The notes beneath the pieces were generated by a model. The model was given only the letters and a program-made list of their open reading frames with translations. It did no database searches and was not told where the DNA came from. 64,000 bases of DNA from Streptomyces toyocaensis (GTDB taxonomy: Bacteria; Actinomycetota; Actinomycetes; Streptomycetales; Streptomycetaceae), in the NCBI RefSeq assembly GCF_000725125.1, contig NZ_JFCB01000006.1:165180-229179 (forward strand). Reading direction: 5' to 3'. The number at the start of each line of letters is the position of its first letter. Position 1 is the first letter of the stretch. Of this stretch, positions 6,720-15,311 are shown in pieces. The translations under genes and the position numbers were made by a program.

Positions 6720-7992
6720 AGTCGAAGACGTGCTCGCCGAGGGTCTCGGCGGCCAGGTCGCTGCGCTGCATCAGGGCCAGGGCCTCGCCCAGGTTCTGCG
6801 GCAGGGGCTCGATGCCGAGCGCGCGGCGCTCCGCGTCGGAGAGGGCCCAGACGTCGTCCTCGGCGCCCGGCGGGAGCTCGTAGCCCTCCTCGATGCCCTT
6901 CAGACCGGCGGCCAGGAGCAGGGCGTAGGCGAGGTAGGGGTTGGCGCCGGAGTCGAGGGAGCGGACCTCCACGCGGGCGGAGCCGGTCTTGCCGGGCTTG
7001 TACATCGGCACCCGGACCAGGGCCGAGCGGTTGTTGTGGCCCCAGCAGATGTACGACGGGGCCTCGCCGCCGGCGCCGGCCGGGCGCTCCGTGCCGCCCC
7101 AGATGCGCTTGTAGGAGTTGACCCACTGGTTGGTGACCGCGGAGATCTCCGCCGCGTGCCGCAGCAGGCCCGCGATGAAGGAGCGGCCCACCTTGGAGAG
7201 CTGGTACTCGGCGCCGGACTCGTAGAAGGCGTTGCGGTCGCCCTCGAAGAGGGAGAGGTGGGTGTGCATGCCGGAGCCCGGATACTCCGAGAAGGGCTTG
7301 GGCATGAAGGTCGCCTGAACGCCCTGCTCCAGCGCCACCTGCTTCATGACCAGGCGGAACGTCATGATGTTGTCCGCCGTGGAGAGCGCGTCCGCGTACC
7401 GGAGGTCGATCTCCTGCTGGCCCGGGGCGCCCTCGTGGTGGGAGAACTCCACCGAGATGCCCATCGACTCCAGCATGGTGATCGCCTGGCGGCGGAAGTC
7501 CATCCCGACGTTCTGCGGGGTGTGGTCGAAGTAGCCGGAGTTGTCCGCCGGGGTCGGGCGGCTGCCGTCGAGCGGCTTGTCCTTCAGCAGGAAGAACTCG
7601 ATTTCCGGGTGGGTGTAGAAGGTGAAGCCCAGGTCGGAGGTGCGGGCCAGGGCGCGCTTGAGGACGTAGCGCGGGTCCGCGAAGGACGGGGAGCCGTCCG
7701 GCATGAGGATGTCGCAGAACATGCGGGCCGTGCCGGGGGCCTCGGCGCGCCAGGGGAGGATCTGGAACGTCGACGGGTCGGGCTTGGCGATCATGTCGGA
7801 CTCGTGCACCCGGGCGAAGCCCTCGATGGCCGAGCCGTCGAAGCCGATCCCCTCGTCGAACGCCTGCTCCAGTTCGGCGGGGGCGACGGCCACGGACTTG
7901 AGGAAGCCCAGCACGTCGGTGAACCACAGGCGCACGAACCGGATGTCGCGCTCCTCCAACGTCCGGAGCACGAACTCCTGCTGCTTGTCCAT
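6631..7992 (-). CDS. glnA2: Glutamine synthetase-like gamma-glutamylpolyamine synthetase GlnA2
   Basis: This 453-aa enzyme has the glutamine synthetase fold: GFDGSAIEGF and DPRYVLKRAL in the N-terminal part, FYTHPEIEFFLL (metal-binding Glu), SGMHTHLSL, WGHNNRSALVRVP (ATP/glutamate site) and ARVEVRSLDSGANPYLAYAL. There is no adenylylation Tyr loop. It closely resembles the S. coelicolor protein GlnA2, recalled as a gamma-glutamylpolyamine synthetase in polyamine breakdown rather than a true ammonia-assimilating enzyme. The start MDKQQ at 7992 is preferred over an ATG at 8007 because GGGGAAG is correctly spaced before it. It is transcribed toward the integrative element, whose right attachment repeat is its own 3' end. 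Confidence 0.93.
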   Translation of the reverse strand: MDKQQEFVLRTLEERDIRFVRLWFTDVLGFLKSVAVAPAELEQAFDEGIGFDGSAIEGFARVHESDMIAKPDPSTFQILPWRAEAPGTARMFCDILMPDGSPSFADPRYVLKRALARTSDLGFTFYTHPEIEFFLLKDKPLDGSRPTPADNSGYFDHTPQNVGMDFRRQAITMLESMGISVEFSHHEGAPGQQEIDLRYADALSTADNIMTFRLVMKQVALEQGVQATFMPKPFSEYPGSGMHTHLSLFEGDRNAFYESGAEYQLSKVGRSFIAGLLRHAAEISAVTNQWVNSYKRIWGGTERPAGAGGEAPSYICWGHNNRSALVRVPMYKPGKTGSARVEVRSLDSGANPYLAYALLLAAGLKGIEEGYELPPGAEDDVWALSDAERRALGIEPLPQNLGEALALMQRSDLAAETLGEHVFDFFLRNKKQEWEEYRSEVTAFELRKNLPVL

Positions 7993-8238
7993 CTTCCGCT
8001 TCCCCATCCTTGCCGGTCAGGCCGCCTGTCCGCGCCCGCGCCCCGGAAGGCGGGCGGGCTACCGAGCGGGCACACGGGCATCCCACCACACCAGCGTTTC
8101 ATACGCGTTGCCGGCCTCGACCGGCCGACTGGCCGTGGCGTGAACGTCCCGCTCAGGACAGGTGTACCGCTCTGGCGCCCATCTTGCCTGTTCGGACCCG
8201 CCTCCGTAACGGGTGGCCCCGCGTCCGCCGCGGCCGGC

Positions 8239-8682
8239 TCACGGCCGCGGGGAGATGCCCAGCAGGAGGGGGCCCGTGGGGTCGACGACGATGTCCGCCA
8301 CCGTGATCGGGTCCAGCGTGGCGTAGAAGGCCTCCTGGGCCCGGCGCAGGGCGCCGCGCAGCCGGCAGGCGGAGCTCAGCGGGCAGGGGGCCGAGGTGGC
8401 CGTGCCCTCGCAGTCGACGACGTCCCCCTCGCCCTCGAAGGCCCGGACCAGGGCGCCCACCGAGGCGGTACGGCCCGCCTCCGTGAGCGCCAGGCCGCCG
8501 CCCCTGCCGCGCCGGGTGGTGACCATGCCCATGTGCTGGAGCTCGGCGACGACCTTCGCGGCGTGGGTGTACGGCACGTCCATGGCCGTCGAGACGTCCC
8601 GCGTCGTCGGGTTGGAGCCGTCGGCCACGGCGAGGCGCATGAGGACCCGGAGAGCCAGGTCGGTGGAGCGCAGGAGCCGCAT
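8239..8682 (-). CDS. nsrR: Rrf2-family iron-sulfur regulator, NsrR type
   Basis: A 147-aa DNA-binding regulator. It starts MRLLRSTDLALRVLMRLAV, typical of NsrR, with a winged helix (TTRDVSTAMDVPYTHAAKVV as the recognition region) and three cysteines in DCEGTATSAPCPLSSACRLRG, spaced C-x8-C-x5-C. In NsrR these bind a [4Fe-4S] cluster that senses nitric oxide and represses flavohaemoglobin genes. The cysteine spacing is wider than the C-x5-C-x5-C recalled for the S. coelicolor protein, so family assignment is good but the ligand is not proved. No hmp-like target gene is nearby. The start at 8682 follows a poor ribosome-binding site. Confidence 0.8.
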   Translation of the reverse strand: MRLLRSTDLALRVLMRLAVADGSNPTTRDVSTAMDVPYTHAAKVVAELQHMGMVTTRRGRGGGLALTEAGRTASVGALVRAFEGEGDVVDCEGTATSAPCPLSSACRLRGALRRAQEAFYATLDPITVADIVVDPTGPLLLGISPRP

Positions 8683-8876
8683 ACCAGGCAGCGTAGGTAA
8701 TCGGCATTGCGGGTTCAAATTATCCGGGGTGGAGAAGGTGGGTGGGGGTGATGTGTGCGGCGGCCCTGCGGGCCGGTTCGCATCCGGTCGGATGTCCGCG
8801 CCCCCTACGGCCGGGCGCGCCTTCGCCCTTACGATCAGCTCACCCGATCGTCCCACTCCCCCCGAAGGACACTCCC

Positions 8877-9542
8877 ATGGGCTCCGCCAAGAAGAGCAGC
8901 GCGGCACGCACGGCACGCATAGAGGAGATGCGGCGCGCCGAGCAGGCCCGCGAGCGCCGCACACGGATCCTCACGATCGCCGCGAGCGTGGTCGTCGTCG
9001 CCGGACTCGTCGTCGGCGGTGTGGTGCTCGTCCGGTCGCAGTCGGACGACGAGGGCGCCGGCGCGGCCGGTGACGCGAAGAACGCGGGCTCGTTCGTCAC
9101 CGGCAAGGACGGCGTGCGGACGTGGAAGGGCACGCTGGGGCGCAACCACGTGACCAAGGCGGTGGACTACCCCGTCACGCCCCCCGTGGGCGGTGACCAC
9201 AACCCCGCGTGGATGAACTGCAACGGGGACGTCTACACCGACGAGATCAACAACACCAACGCCGTGCACTCGCTGGAGCACGGAGCCGTATGGGTGACGT
9301 ACAACGCCTCCGCCGACAAGGCCGACGTCGACGCGCTCGCCGCGAAGGTGAAGAAGACGCCGTACACGCTGATGAGCCCGGTCGACGGGCAGAAGGAGCC
9401 GATCCTGCTGAGCGCCTGGGGGCACCAGCGGACGGTGACCGGTGCGGAGGACCCGGACGTGGACGCGTTCTTCGAGAAGTTCGTCCAGGGACAGCAGACG
9501 CCCGAGCCGGGGGCCGCCTGCACCAACGGGCTGTCCAGGTGA
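8877..9542 (+). CDS. DUF3105 membrane-anchored protein
   Basis: A 221-aa protein with a charged, helical N-terminus (residues 1-32), a single membrane helix (about 33-53, ILTIAASVVVVAGLVVGGVV) and an external domain. The external part has PVGGDHNPAWMNCNGDVY and NAVHSLEHGAVWVTYN, the conserved His/Cys-rich core of DUF3105. The ATG at 8877 follows GAAGGAC. Its stop overlaps the GTG of the next gene by four bases, so the two are translationally coupled. DUF3105 and DUF305 proteins are often adjacent and are suspected of metal handling; no catalytic function is known. Confidence 0.88.
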   Translation: MGSAKKSSAARTARIEEMRRAEQARERRTRILTIAASVVVVAGLVVGGVVLVRSQSDDEGAGAAGDAKNAGSFVTGKDGVRTWKGTLGRNHVTKAVDYPVTPPVGGDHNPAWMNCNGDVYTDEINNTNAVHSLEHGAVWVTYNASADKADVDALAAKVKKTPYTLMSPVDGQKEPILLSAWGHQRTVTGAEDPDVDAFFEKFVQGQQTPEPGAACTNGLSR

Positions 9543-10162
9543 GGCAGCTCGGGCTGATCGCGGGAGCCGCGGCGGCCGTCCTCGTGGGGGCCGGGGCGAT
9601 CACGTACGCGACGGCCGGGGACGCGGGGACGCCGGACGCCGTGCCGTCCGCGGACTCCGCGGACGCCGGGTTCGCCCGGGACATGGCCGTGCATCATCAG
9701 CAGGCCGTCGAGATGTCGTACATCGTGCGGGACCGGACGGACGACGAGGCGGTCCGGCGGCTCGCCTACGACATCGCCCAGACGCAGGCCAACCAGCGGG
9801 GCATGCTGCTGGGCTGGCTCGACCTGTGGGAGCTGCCCAAGGTGTCCGCGGATCCGCCCATGACCTGGATGGGGATGGGCGACACGGCCTCGGGCAAGGA
9901 CGGGGCGCTGATGCCGGGGATGGCGACGAACGCCGAGATGAAGCGGCTGGGGTCGCTGGACGGGAAGCGGGCCGAGGTCTTCTACCTGCAGCTCATGACC
10001 GACCACCACAGGGGCGGGGTGCACATGGCGCAGGGGTGTGTGCGCGCGTGCGAGGTGGGCGTCGAGAAGCGGCTCGCGCGGGGGATGGTGGAGGCGCAGG
10101 AGTCGGAGATCGCGCTGATGGCGGGGATGCTGAAGGAGCGGGGGGCGGCGGAGCGGGAGTAG
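9539..10162 (+). CDS. DUF305-family secreted/anchored protein
   Basis: A 207-aa protein with an N-terminal membrane or signal segment (RQLGLIAGAAAAVLVGAGA). It has two histidine-rich motifs characteristic of DUF305: FARDMAVHHQQAVEMS and LMTDHHRGGVHMAQ. These suggest a ferritin-like four-helix fold able to bind metal. The GTG at 9539 overlaps the upstream TGA (GTGA), so it is coupled to the DUF3105 gene. A copper or metal-related envelope function is often proposed for the family, but nothing here identifies the ligand. Confidence 0.9.
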   Translation: MRQLGLIAGAAAAVLVGAGAITYATAGDAGTPDAVPSADSADAGFARDMAVHHQQAVEMSYIVRDRTDDEAVRRLAYDIAQTQANQRGMLLGWLDLWELPKVSADPPMTWMGMGDTASGKDGALMPGMATNAEMKRLGSLDGKRAEVFYLQLMTDHHRGGVHMAQGCVRACEVGVEKRLARGMVEAQESEIALMAGMLKERGAAERE

Positions 10163-10260
10163 GGGCGGGCGGGGCCGTGGCCGGTCCGCCGTCGTCCCGT
10201 CGTCCGGTCGTGGACCAGGGCTCCGGGACATCGTGTCGGTTTGACGATTACACTGGCCGC

Positions 10261-12021
10261 GTGCCTCAACTACGTCTCGCCCTGAACCAGATCGACTCGC
10301 GCGTCGGTGACCTCGCCGGGAACGCCGAAACGATCGTCCGCCGGACCCGGCACTCCGCCGAACGGGGAGCGCACCTCGTCGCGTTCCCCGAGATGGTGCT
10401 GACCGGGTATCCCGTCGAGGACCTCGCCCTGCGGTCGTCCTTCGTGGAGGCGTCGCGGGCCGCGCTGCGCTCGCTGGCCGCGCGGCTCTCCGAGGAGGGG
10501 TTCGGGGACCTTCCGGTGGTCGTCGGGTACCTCGACCGCAGCGCCGCCGCCCAGCCGAAGTACGGGCAGCCGGCCGGTGCGCCGCAGAACGCGGGCGCCG
10601 TGCTGTACGGGGGTGAGGTGGTGCTGACCTTCGCCAAGCACCACCTGCCGAACTACGGCGTCTTCGACGAGTTCCGGTACTTCGTGCCCGGTGACACCAT
10701 GCCGGTGGTGCGCGTGCGGGGTGTGGATGTCGCCCTCGCCATCTGCGAGGACCTGTGGCAGGACGGGGGGCGGGTGCCGGCTGCGCGGTCGGCGCGGGCC
10801 GGGCTGCTGCTGTCGATCAACGCCTCGCCCTACGAGCGGGACAAGGACGACACCCGGCTGGAGCTCGTGCGCAAGCGGGCGCAGGAGGCCGGGTGCACGA
10901 CCGCGTACCTCGCGACGACGGGCGGGCAGGACGAGCTGGTCTTCGACGGGGACTCGATCGTCGTGGACCGTGACGGTGCGGTGGTGGCGCGGGCGCCCCA
11001 GTTCGCCGAGACGTGTGTGGTGGTCGATCTCGAGCTGCCTGCCGCGGTGGCCGACGCGCCCACGGGGGTGGTGGACGACGGGCTGCGGATCGAGCGGGTG
11101 GTGCTGTCGGAGGAGCCGGTGCCCGCGTACGACGCCGGCCCGGCCGGGGCGTACGCCGAGCGGCTCGACGACGACGAGGAGGTGTACTCCGCGCTGGTGA
11201 CCGGGCTGCGGGCGTACGTCGAGAAGAACGGGTTCCGGTCCGTGCTGATCGGGCTGTCCGGGGGGATCGACTCGGCGCTGGTCGCGGCGATCGCCTGTGA
11301 CGCGGTGGGCGCGGAGAACGTGTACGGCGTCTCCATGCCGTCGAAGTACTCGTCCGAGCACTCGAAGGACGACGCGGCGGAGCTGGCGCGGCGGACCGGG
11401 CTGAACTACCGGACCGTGGCGATCGAGCCGATGTTCGACGCGTACATGGGGGCGCTGGGGCTGACGGGGCTGGCGGAGGAGAACCTGCAGTCGCGGCTGC
11501 GGGGGACGCTGCTGATGGCGATCTCCAACCAGGAGGGGCACATCGTGCTGGCGCCGGGGAACAAGTCGGAGCTGGCGGTGGGGTACTCGACGCTGTACGG
11601 GGACTCGGTCGGGGCGTACGGGCCGATCAAGGACGTGTACAAGACCGTGGTGTTCCGGCTGGCTCAGTGGCGCAACCGGGCCGCGGTGGAGCGGGGGCAG
11701 ACGCCGCCGATTCCGGAGAACTCGATCTCGAAACCGCCGAGTGCGGAGCTGCGGCCGGGGCAGGTGGACACGGACTCGCTGCCGGACTATCCGGTGCTGG
11801 ACGCGATCCTGGAGCTGTACGTGGACCGGGACCGGGGGGCGGACGAGATCGTCGCGGCCGGGTTCGACGCGGAGCTGGTGGCGAAGACGCTGCGGATGGT
11901 GGACCGGGCGGAGTACAAGCGGCGGCAGTACCCGCCGGGGACGAAGATCTCGCCGAAGGGCTTCGGCAAGGACCGGCGGCTGCCGATCACCAACGGCTGG
12001 CGCGAGGGGGCACACGGCTGA
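10261..12021 (+). CDS. nadE: Glutamine-dependent NAD+ synthetase
   Basis: This 586-aa two-domain enzyme makes NAD+ from nicotinate adenine dinucleotide, ATP and glutamine. The N-terminal nitrilase-like glutaminase domain has its triad in AFPEMVLTGYP (Glu), TFAKHHLPNYGVFDE (Lys) and LAICEDLW (Cys). The C-terminal synthetase domain has the ATP-pyrophosphatase loop IGLSGGIDSALVAAI, then PSKYSSEHSKDDA and LAPGNKSELAVGYSTLYGD. The length is normal for the actinobacterial short form. The GTG at 10261 is chosen because it begins the conserved PQLRLALNQIDSRVGDL. It is monocistronic, and a small CCCGC/GCGGG hairpin follows the stop at 12023-12038. Confidence 0.97.
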   Translation: MPQLRLALNQIDSRVGDLAGNAETIVRRTRHSAERGAHLVAFPEMVLTGYPVEDLALRSSFVEASRAALRSLAARLSEEGFGDLPVVVGYLDRSAAAQPKYGQPAGAPQNAGAVLYGGEVVLTFAKHHLPNYGVFDEFRYFVPGDTMPVVRVRGVDVALAICEDLWQDGGRVPAARSARAGLLLSINASPYERDKDDTRLELVRKRAQEAGCTTAYLATTGGQDELVFDGDSIVVDRDGAVVARAPQFAETCVVVDLELPAAVADAPTGVVDDGLRIERVVLSEEPVPAYDAGPAGAYAERLDDDEEVYSALVTGLRAYVEKNGFRSVLIGLSGGIDSALVAAIACDAVGAENVYGVSMPSKYSSEHSKDDAAELARRTGLNYRTVAIEPMFDAYMGALGLTGLAEENLQSRLRGTLLMAISNQEGHIVLAPGNKSELAVGYSTLYGDSVGAYGPIKDVYKTVVFRLAQWRNRAAVERGQTPPIPENSISKPPSAELRPGQVDTDSLPDYPVLDAILELYVDRDRGADEIVAAGFDAELVAKTLRMVDRAEYKRRQYPPGTKISPKGFGKDRRLPITNGWREGAHG

Positions 12022-12140
12022 CGCCCGCGGCGCAGCGGGCGGTGCGGTGGGGGTACGCGGAGCGCCTGTGGTCGCTGGGTGGGCCGGGGTCGGCTGTCCC
12101 ACGCCCACCGCACGCCGCGCGCGGCTGTGCCACGCCCCAC

Positions 12141-13193
12141 CTAGCCGGCCGGTGGGGTGACCTTCACCCGGGCTGCGATGGGGAGGTGGTCGCTGGCTGT
12201 GGGCGGGAGGGTCCAGGAGGCTTCCGGTTCGGCGCCCCTGACCAGGATCTGGTCGATCCGTGCCATCGGGAACGACGCCGGCCAGCTGAAGCCGAACCCG
12301 CTGCCCACGGCGCCCTGGGTGGAGCGCATCTGTGAGGAGACCGCGTTCAGGGCGCGGTCGTTCATCGTGCCGTTCAGGTCGCCGAGCAGGACGACGTTCG
12401 GCAGGGGCTCGCCGGCGATGGCCTCGCCCAGGGCGTCGGCGCTCTTGTCGCGCTGACGGGCCGTGAAGCCGGCCTCCAGTTTCACGCGGACGGAGGGCAG
12501 GTGGGCGACGTAGACCGCGACCCGGCCGGCGGGCGCGGTCACCGTGGCGCGCATCGCGCGCTTCCAGCCGAGGCGGATGTCCACCGCCTTCACGTCGCTC
12601 AGCGGGTACTTGCTCCACAGGCCCACGGTTCCCACCACGGAGTGGTACCTGTACGTCGGGGCCAGCGCCGACTCGTAGACCGGGACCTGTGACGCCTTCA
12701 GTTCCTCCAGGGCCAGGACGTCCGCACCCGAGGCGGCCACGTCGCGGGCCGTGCGGGAGGGGTCCGGGTTGTCGGCGTTGACGTTGTGGGTGGCCACCGT
12801 CAGATCGCCGCCGGTGGCGTTCTTGTCGGTGAGCAGGCCGCCGAAGAGGTTCAGCCAGACGGCCGCGGGCAGGACCGTCGCGATCAGGGCCGTAGCCGAC
12901 TTGCGGACCAGGGCGAGGACGAGCAGCACCGGGATGAACAGGCCCAGCCAGGGCAGGAACGTCTCGACCAGGCTGCCCAGGTTGCCGATCGCGTTCGGGA
13001 TCTGCGCGTGGGCCAGCATGACCAGGGCCAGCAGGACCGCGCACGTCGCGAGGAACAGTCCCCGGCGCCAGATGCGGCGGTCGCCGCGCCAGCCTCTGCT
13101 CACGCGGTGCCACAGGCGCCGAAGCCGGGAAGCCGGCTGCTCGGGCCCCGAGCTTCCGTTGTCCGTCTCCGTCATGTACGCCTGCTGCGCCAT
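12141..13193 (-). CDS. Membrane-anchored endonuclease/exonuclease/phosphatase-family protein
   Basis: A 350-aa protein with three N-terminal membrane helices (about residues 45-65, 75-95 and 98-118). An external EEP-fold domain follows, marked by VATHNVNADNP, DVLALEELKAS, VVLLGDLNGTMND and ASDHLPIAARV. The Glu, Asp-Leu-Asn and Ser-Asp-His residues are those of the metal-dependent phosphodiester hydrolases (DNase I, sphingomyelinase). In Streptomyces such proteins are thought to act outside the cell, but the substrate is unknown. It converges with nadE. ATGs at 13193 and 13175 are both possible starts. Confidence 0.88.
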   Translation of the reverse strand: MAQQAYMTETDNGSSGPEQPASRLRRLWHRVSRGWRGDRRIWRRGLFLATCAVLLALVMLAHAQIPNAIGNLGSLVETFLPWLGLFIPVLLVLALVRKSATALIATVLPAAVWLNLFGGLLTDKNATGGDLTVATHNVNADNPDPSRTARDVAASGADVLALEELKASQVPVYESALAPTYRYHSVVGTVGLWSKYPLSDVKAVDIRLGWKRAMRATVTAPAGRVAVYVAHLPSVRVKLEAGFTARQRDKSADALGEAIAGEPLPNVVLLGDLNGTMNDRALNAVSSQMRSTQGAVGSGFGFSWPASFPMARIDQILVRGAEPEASWTLPPTASDHLPIAARVKVTPPAG

Positions 13194-13396
13194 ACCGTCG
13201 CCTCACAACCTGCCGTGCACACCGTCTCCCCCGTAAGACCCTAGGGGATGATCGGTTCTCTTCCTGCCGCCCCTCGGCGGCCGTACGGGGGCGATGACGC
13301 GCCGCGGTGCCCGGGGGGTTCCGGGTGGGGAGGGTGAAAGCGCCGTCTGTGACGAAACGCGCACAGCGGGGCTCGGCGGCCTCCCCACCGCACCGC

Positions 13397-15211
13397 CTAG
13401 AACGGGGTCGTGAGGACGGAACCCGAGCCGACCCCGAGGGAGGCCGTGCCGTCGCCGATGGCGTTCCACACCTCGACCCGGATCGTTCCCCCGGACATGT
13501 CGCCGAGGGTCCCGGTGGCGGAGTGCAGTCCGGCGCGTGAGCCCAGGTACTCCTCGTACCCCGGAACCGGGTCGGTGGCGAAGTAGCGGAAGGTCTCCAC
13601 CCGTTCGAACGTGCCGTCGCCGGTCAGGTCGTACGACACCCTGACCTGCTGGCCGAGTCCGACGTGCGTCCCGGCGTCCGTGCGGAAGGTGAAGTCCGTC
13701 GCGCGGGTGGGGTCGTGATCGCCGACCACGTCGTGCGCCTCGTAGACGAGCGGCTCGTACGGCTGTCCGTCGTGGGTGGTCCCGTCGGCGGAGGGGATGG
13801 TGTCGGCGCTCGCTTCGGCCGCCGCCCGGGTGCTCAACTGTCCACCGGAGTGGAGGAAGAAGGTGTCGCCGGTGGGCGGGAGCGTCGGTGTCACGGTCGG
13901 GGTGGGGCTCGGGGCCGGGTCCCCGGGCCCGGGATCGCCCGGGGACGGCGACGCCCCGCCGGTGGGTGTCGGGGCCGGGCCGGAGTCGCCCGACAGCGGG
14001 TCGAGGGTCACGTAGGCGTGCCGCGGGTCGCCGTCGTGGACCAGCGACTCGTGGGCGCCGACGTCGTCGAAGGCGAAGGCGTACGCCTTGCCGTCGGCCA
14101 TGCGCTCGTGGACCTCGCGCGCGTAGTGGTTGGTGACCGCGTCCCGGTAGAAGTCGGCGGACGAGGAGTCGGGCTGCTGGGAGTTGGACAGCAGGGTCGA
14201 ACGGTTCAGAGCCGCGCACAGCGTGCGGGAGAGCGGGCCGCGCACCATGTCGTTGGGCGCGTCGAGGAGTTTGTAGCAGCCGTAGACGCTGTCGGAGTCC
14301 GGCTTGGCGAAGGACGTGGCGAGCGCACCGGACCCGTCGGTGAAGTTCATCCTGTCCCCCGAGACCCGGCCGTAGTACTTGATGTCGGGACGGTGGGAGA
14401 ACGGTGTCACCGTCAGTGTCTCGGTGCTGTACTTCTGCCAGACACGGTCGATGTAGTCCTTCAGTGAGTCCTGCAGCGGGGCGCCCGCCTCGATGCCGTG
14501 GCTGGGGGCGAGGGCGCGCAGGACGGTGCCGTCGGCCCGCCGGTGGATCAACTTCTCCCAGCCGCCGCCGCGTTCCTCCAGCGCGTCGAAGAAGCCCTGG
14601 TAACCGCCCGGCTTCAGGTGGCCGGTGGTGGAGACCGATCCGTCGGGGCGCTCCACGCCCACGGCGTAAGGGGCGGAGAACATGTCGACCTGTGTGCTGT
14701 TCAGCCACAGCCCCGAGTCGTTCAGCGTGTACTCGGACCAGTTGAAGAGGATGTCACGGTTGGGGTCGGTCGGGTTCTGCACGGCGGGCTGCACCAGGCC
14801 GCCGGTGGCCAGCCTGAAGTCCAGCTTCTCACCGTAGGAGAAGTAGAGCCGGCCGGAGAACTTGGGCAGCCGGATCGTCATGGACTCGCCGTCGGCGGGG
14901 CCGGCGAAGGACGCGTCCGGCGCCGGGACGGGCGGGACGGTGCCGCCCGGCCAGGGGTGGAAGGTGCCGTCCGCGTCGGCCCAGCCCTGGCGCCCCGTGG
15001 ACAGTTCGGTGCCGAGGTTGTACAGGTGGATCTGCTCGCCGGTGCCGGAGTTGTTGGTCAGGGTCAGCGGAATGGTGTCCGGCACCGCCGCCTCGGCACG
15101 GGACGCCGCGCCGGTGCCGACGACACCGGCGGTCGCCAGTACCGCTGCGGCGGCCACCAGGGCGAGGACCCGGGGGCCGGGACGGAACCGGCCCGATCTT
15201 GTCCTGGACAT
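13397..15211 (-). CDS. Secreted GH64 beta-1,3-glucanase with glucan-binding module
   Basis: A 604-aa secreted enzyme. The ATG at 15211 follows a perfect AGGAGG and starts a signal peptide (MSRTRSGRFRPGPRVLALV and a hydrophobic run to RAEA). Residues about 43-410 match GH64, the laminaripentaose-producing beta-1,3-glucanase family (IPLTLTNNSG start, LYFSYGEKLDF, WSEYTLNDSGLWLNSTQVDM, GHLKPGGYQGFFD). A Pro/Thr/Ser/Asp linker of about 50 residues follows. Then comes a C-terminal module of about 145 residues with YDLTGDGTFERVETFRYFAT, nearly identical to the end of the GH81 protein and most likely a beta-1,3-glucan-binding (CBM56-like) module. It is co-directional with GH81, separated by a strong hairpin. 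Confidence 0.9.
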   Translation of the reverse strand: MSRTRSGRFRPGPRVLALVAAAAVLATAGVVGTGAASRAEAAVPDTIPLTLTNNSGTGEQIHLYNLGTELSTGRQGWADADGTFHPWPGGTVPPVPAPDASFAGPADGESMTIRLPKFSGRLYFSYGEKLDFRLATGGLVQPAVQNPTDPNRDILFNWSEYTLNDSGLWLNSTQVDMFSAPYAVGVERPDGSVSTTGHLKPGGYQGFFDALEERGGGWEKLIHRRADGTVLRALAPSHGIEAGAPLQDSLKDYIDRVWQKYSTETLTVTPFSHRPDIKYYGRVSGDRMNFTDGSGALATSFAKPDSDSVYGCYKLLDAPNDMVRGPLSRTLCAALNRSTLLSNSQQPDSSSADFYRDAVTNHYAREVHERMADGKAYAFAFDDVGAHESLVHDGDPRHAYVTLDPLSGDSGPAPTPTGGASPSPGDPGPGDPAPSPTPTVTPTLPPTGDTFFLHSGGQLSTRAAAEASADTIPSADGTTHDGQPYEPLVYEAHDVVGDHDPTRATDFTFRTDAGTHVGLGQQVRVSYDLTGDGTFERVETFRYFATDPVPGYEEYLGSRAGLHSATGTLGDMSGGTIRVEVWNAIGDGTASLGVGSGSVLTTPF

Positions 15212-15266
15212 GCGCGTCCTCCTGAGAGACACGTGGGGGGAGGCACCCGGGGTGCCGTTGGCTGCG

Positions 15267-15303
15267 CCGGCCCGGCCGGTGGGAGACCCACCGGCCGGGC
15301 CGG
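15267..15303 (-). terminator. Hairpin between GH81 and GH64 genes
   Basis: A perfect 17-bp stem (15267-15283 with 15287-15303) and a 3-base loop begin 8 bases after the GH81 stop. There is no T-run, as is common for Streptomyces terminators. It should end or attenuate GH81 transcripts before GH64. Confidence 0.75.
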
Positions 15304-15311
15304 GTGTCCCG

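Larger units (their letters stand above)
1831..6720. mobile_element. Decayed integrative element inserted at the 3' end of glnA2
   Basis: The segment is bounded by direct repeats of the glnA2 3' end (1831-1928 and 6622-6719). It contains C-terminal remnants of two tyrosine recombinases, a broken IS1380-type transposase, a partial IS copy, a TMEM175-like membrane protein and a nuclease-like gene. Several stretches are visibly lower in G+C than the surrounding chromosome, mainly 5570-6420. Intact glnA2 lies outside on the right and a displaced 3' end lies on the left, as expected for integration into the 3' end of a gene. No replication, transfer or excisionase genes remain, so it is probably immobile. 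Confidence 0.75.

Noticed and set aside
6550..8700. Long open frame of 716 codons on the plus strand opposite glnA2
   Set aside because: It is a high-G+C shadow of glnA2 and nsrR; it lacks normal codon bias and any motif.
12042..12113. 10-bp inverted repeat with a 52-base loop between nadE and the EEP gene
   Set aside because: The loop is too long for a convincing terminator; the small hairpin at 12023-12038 is a better candidate.
10270..13206. 978-codon minus-strand frame across nadE and the EEP-fold gene
   Set aside because: It is antisense to nadE and out of frame with the clear EEP gene; composition is Arg/Pro/Gly shadow sequence.
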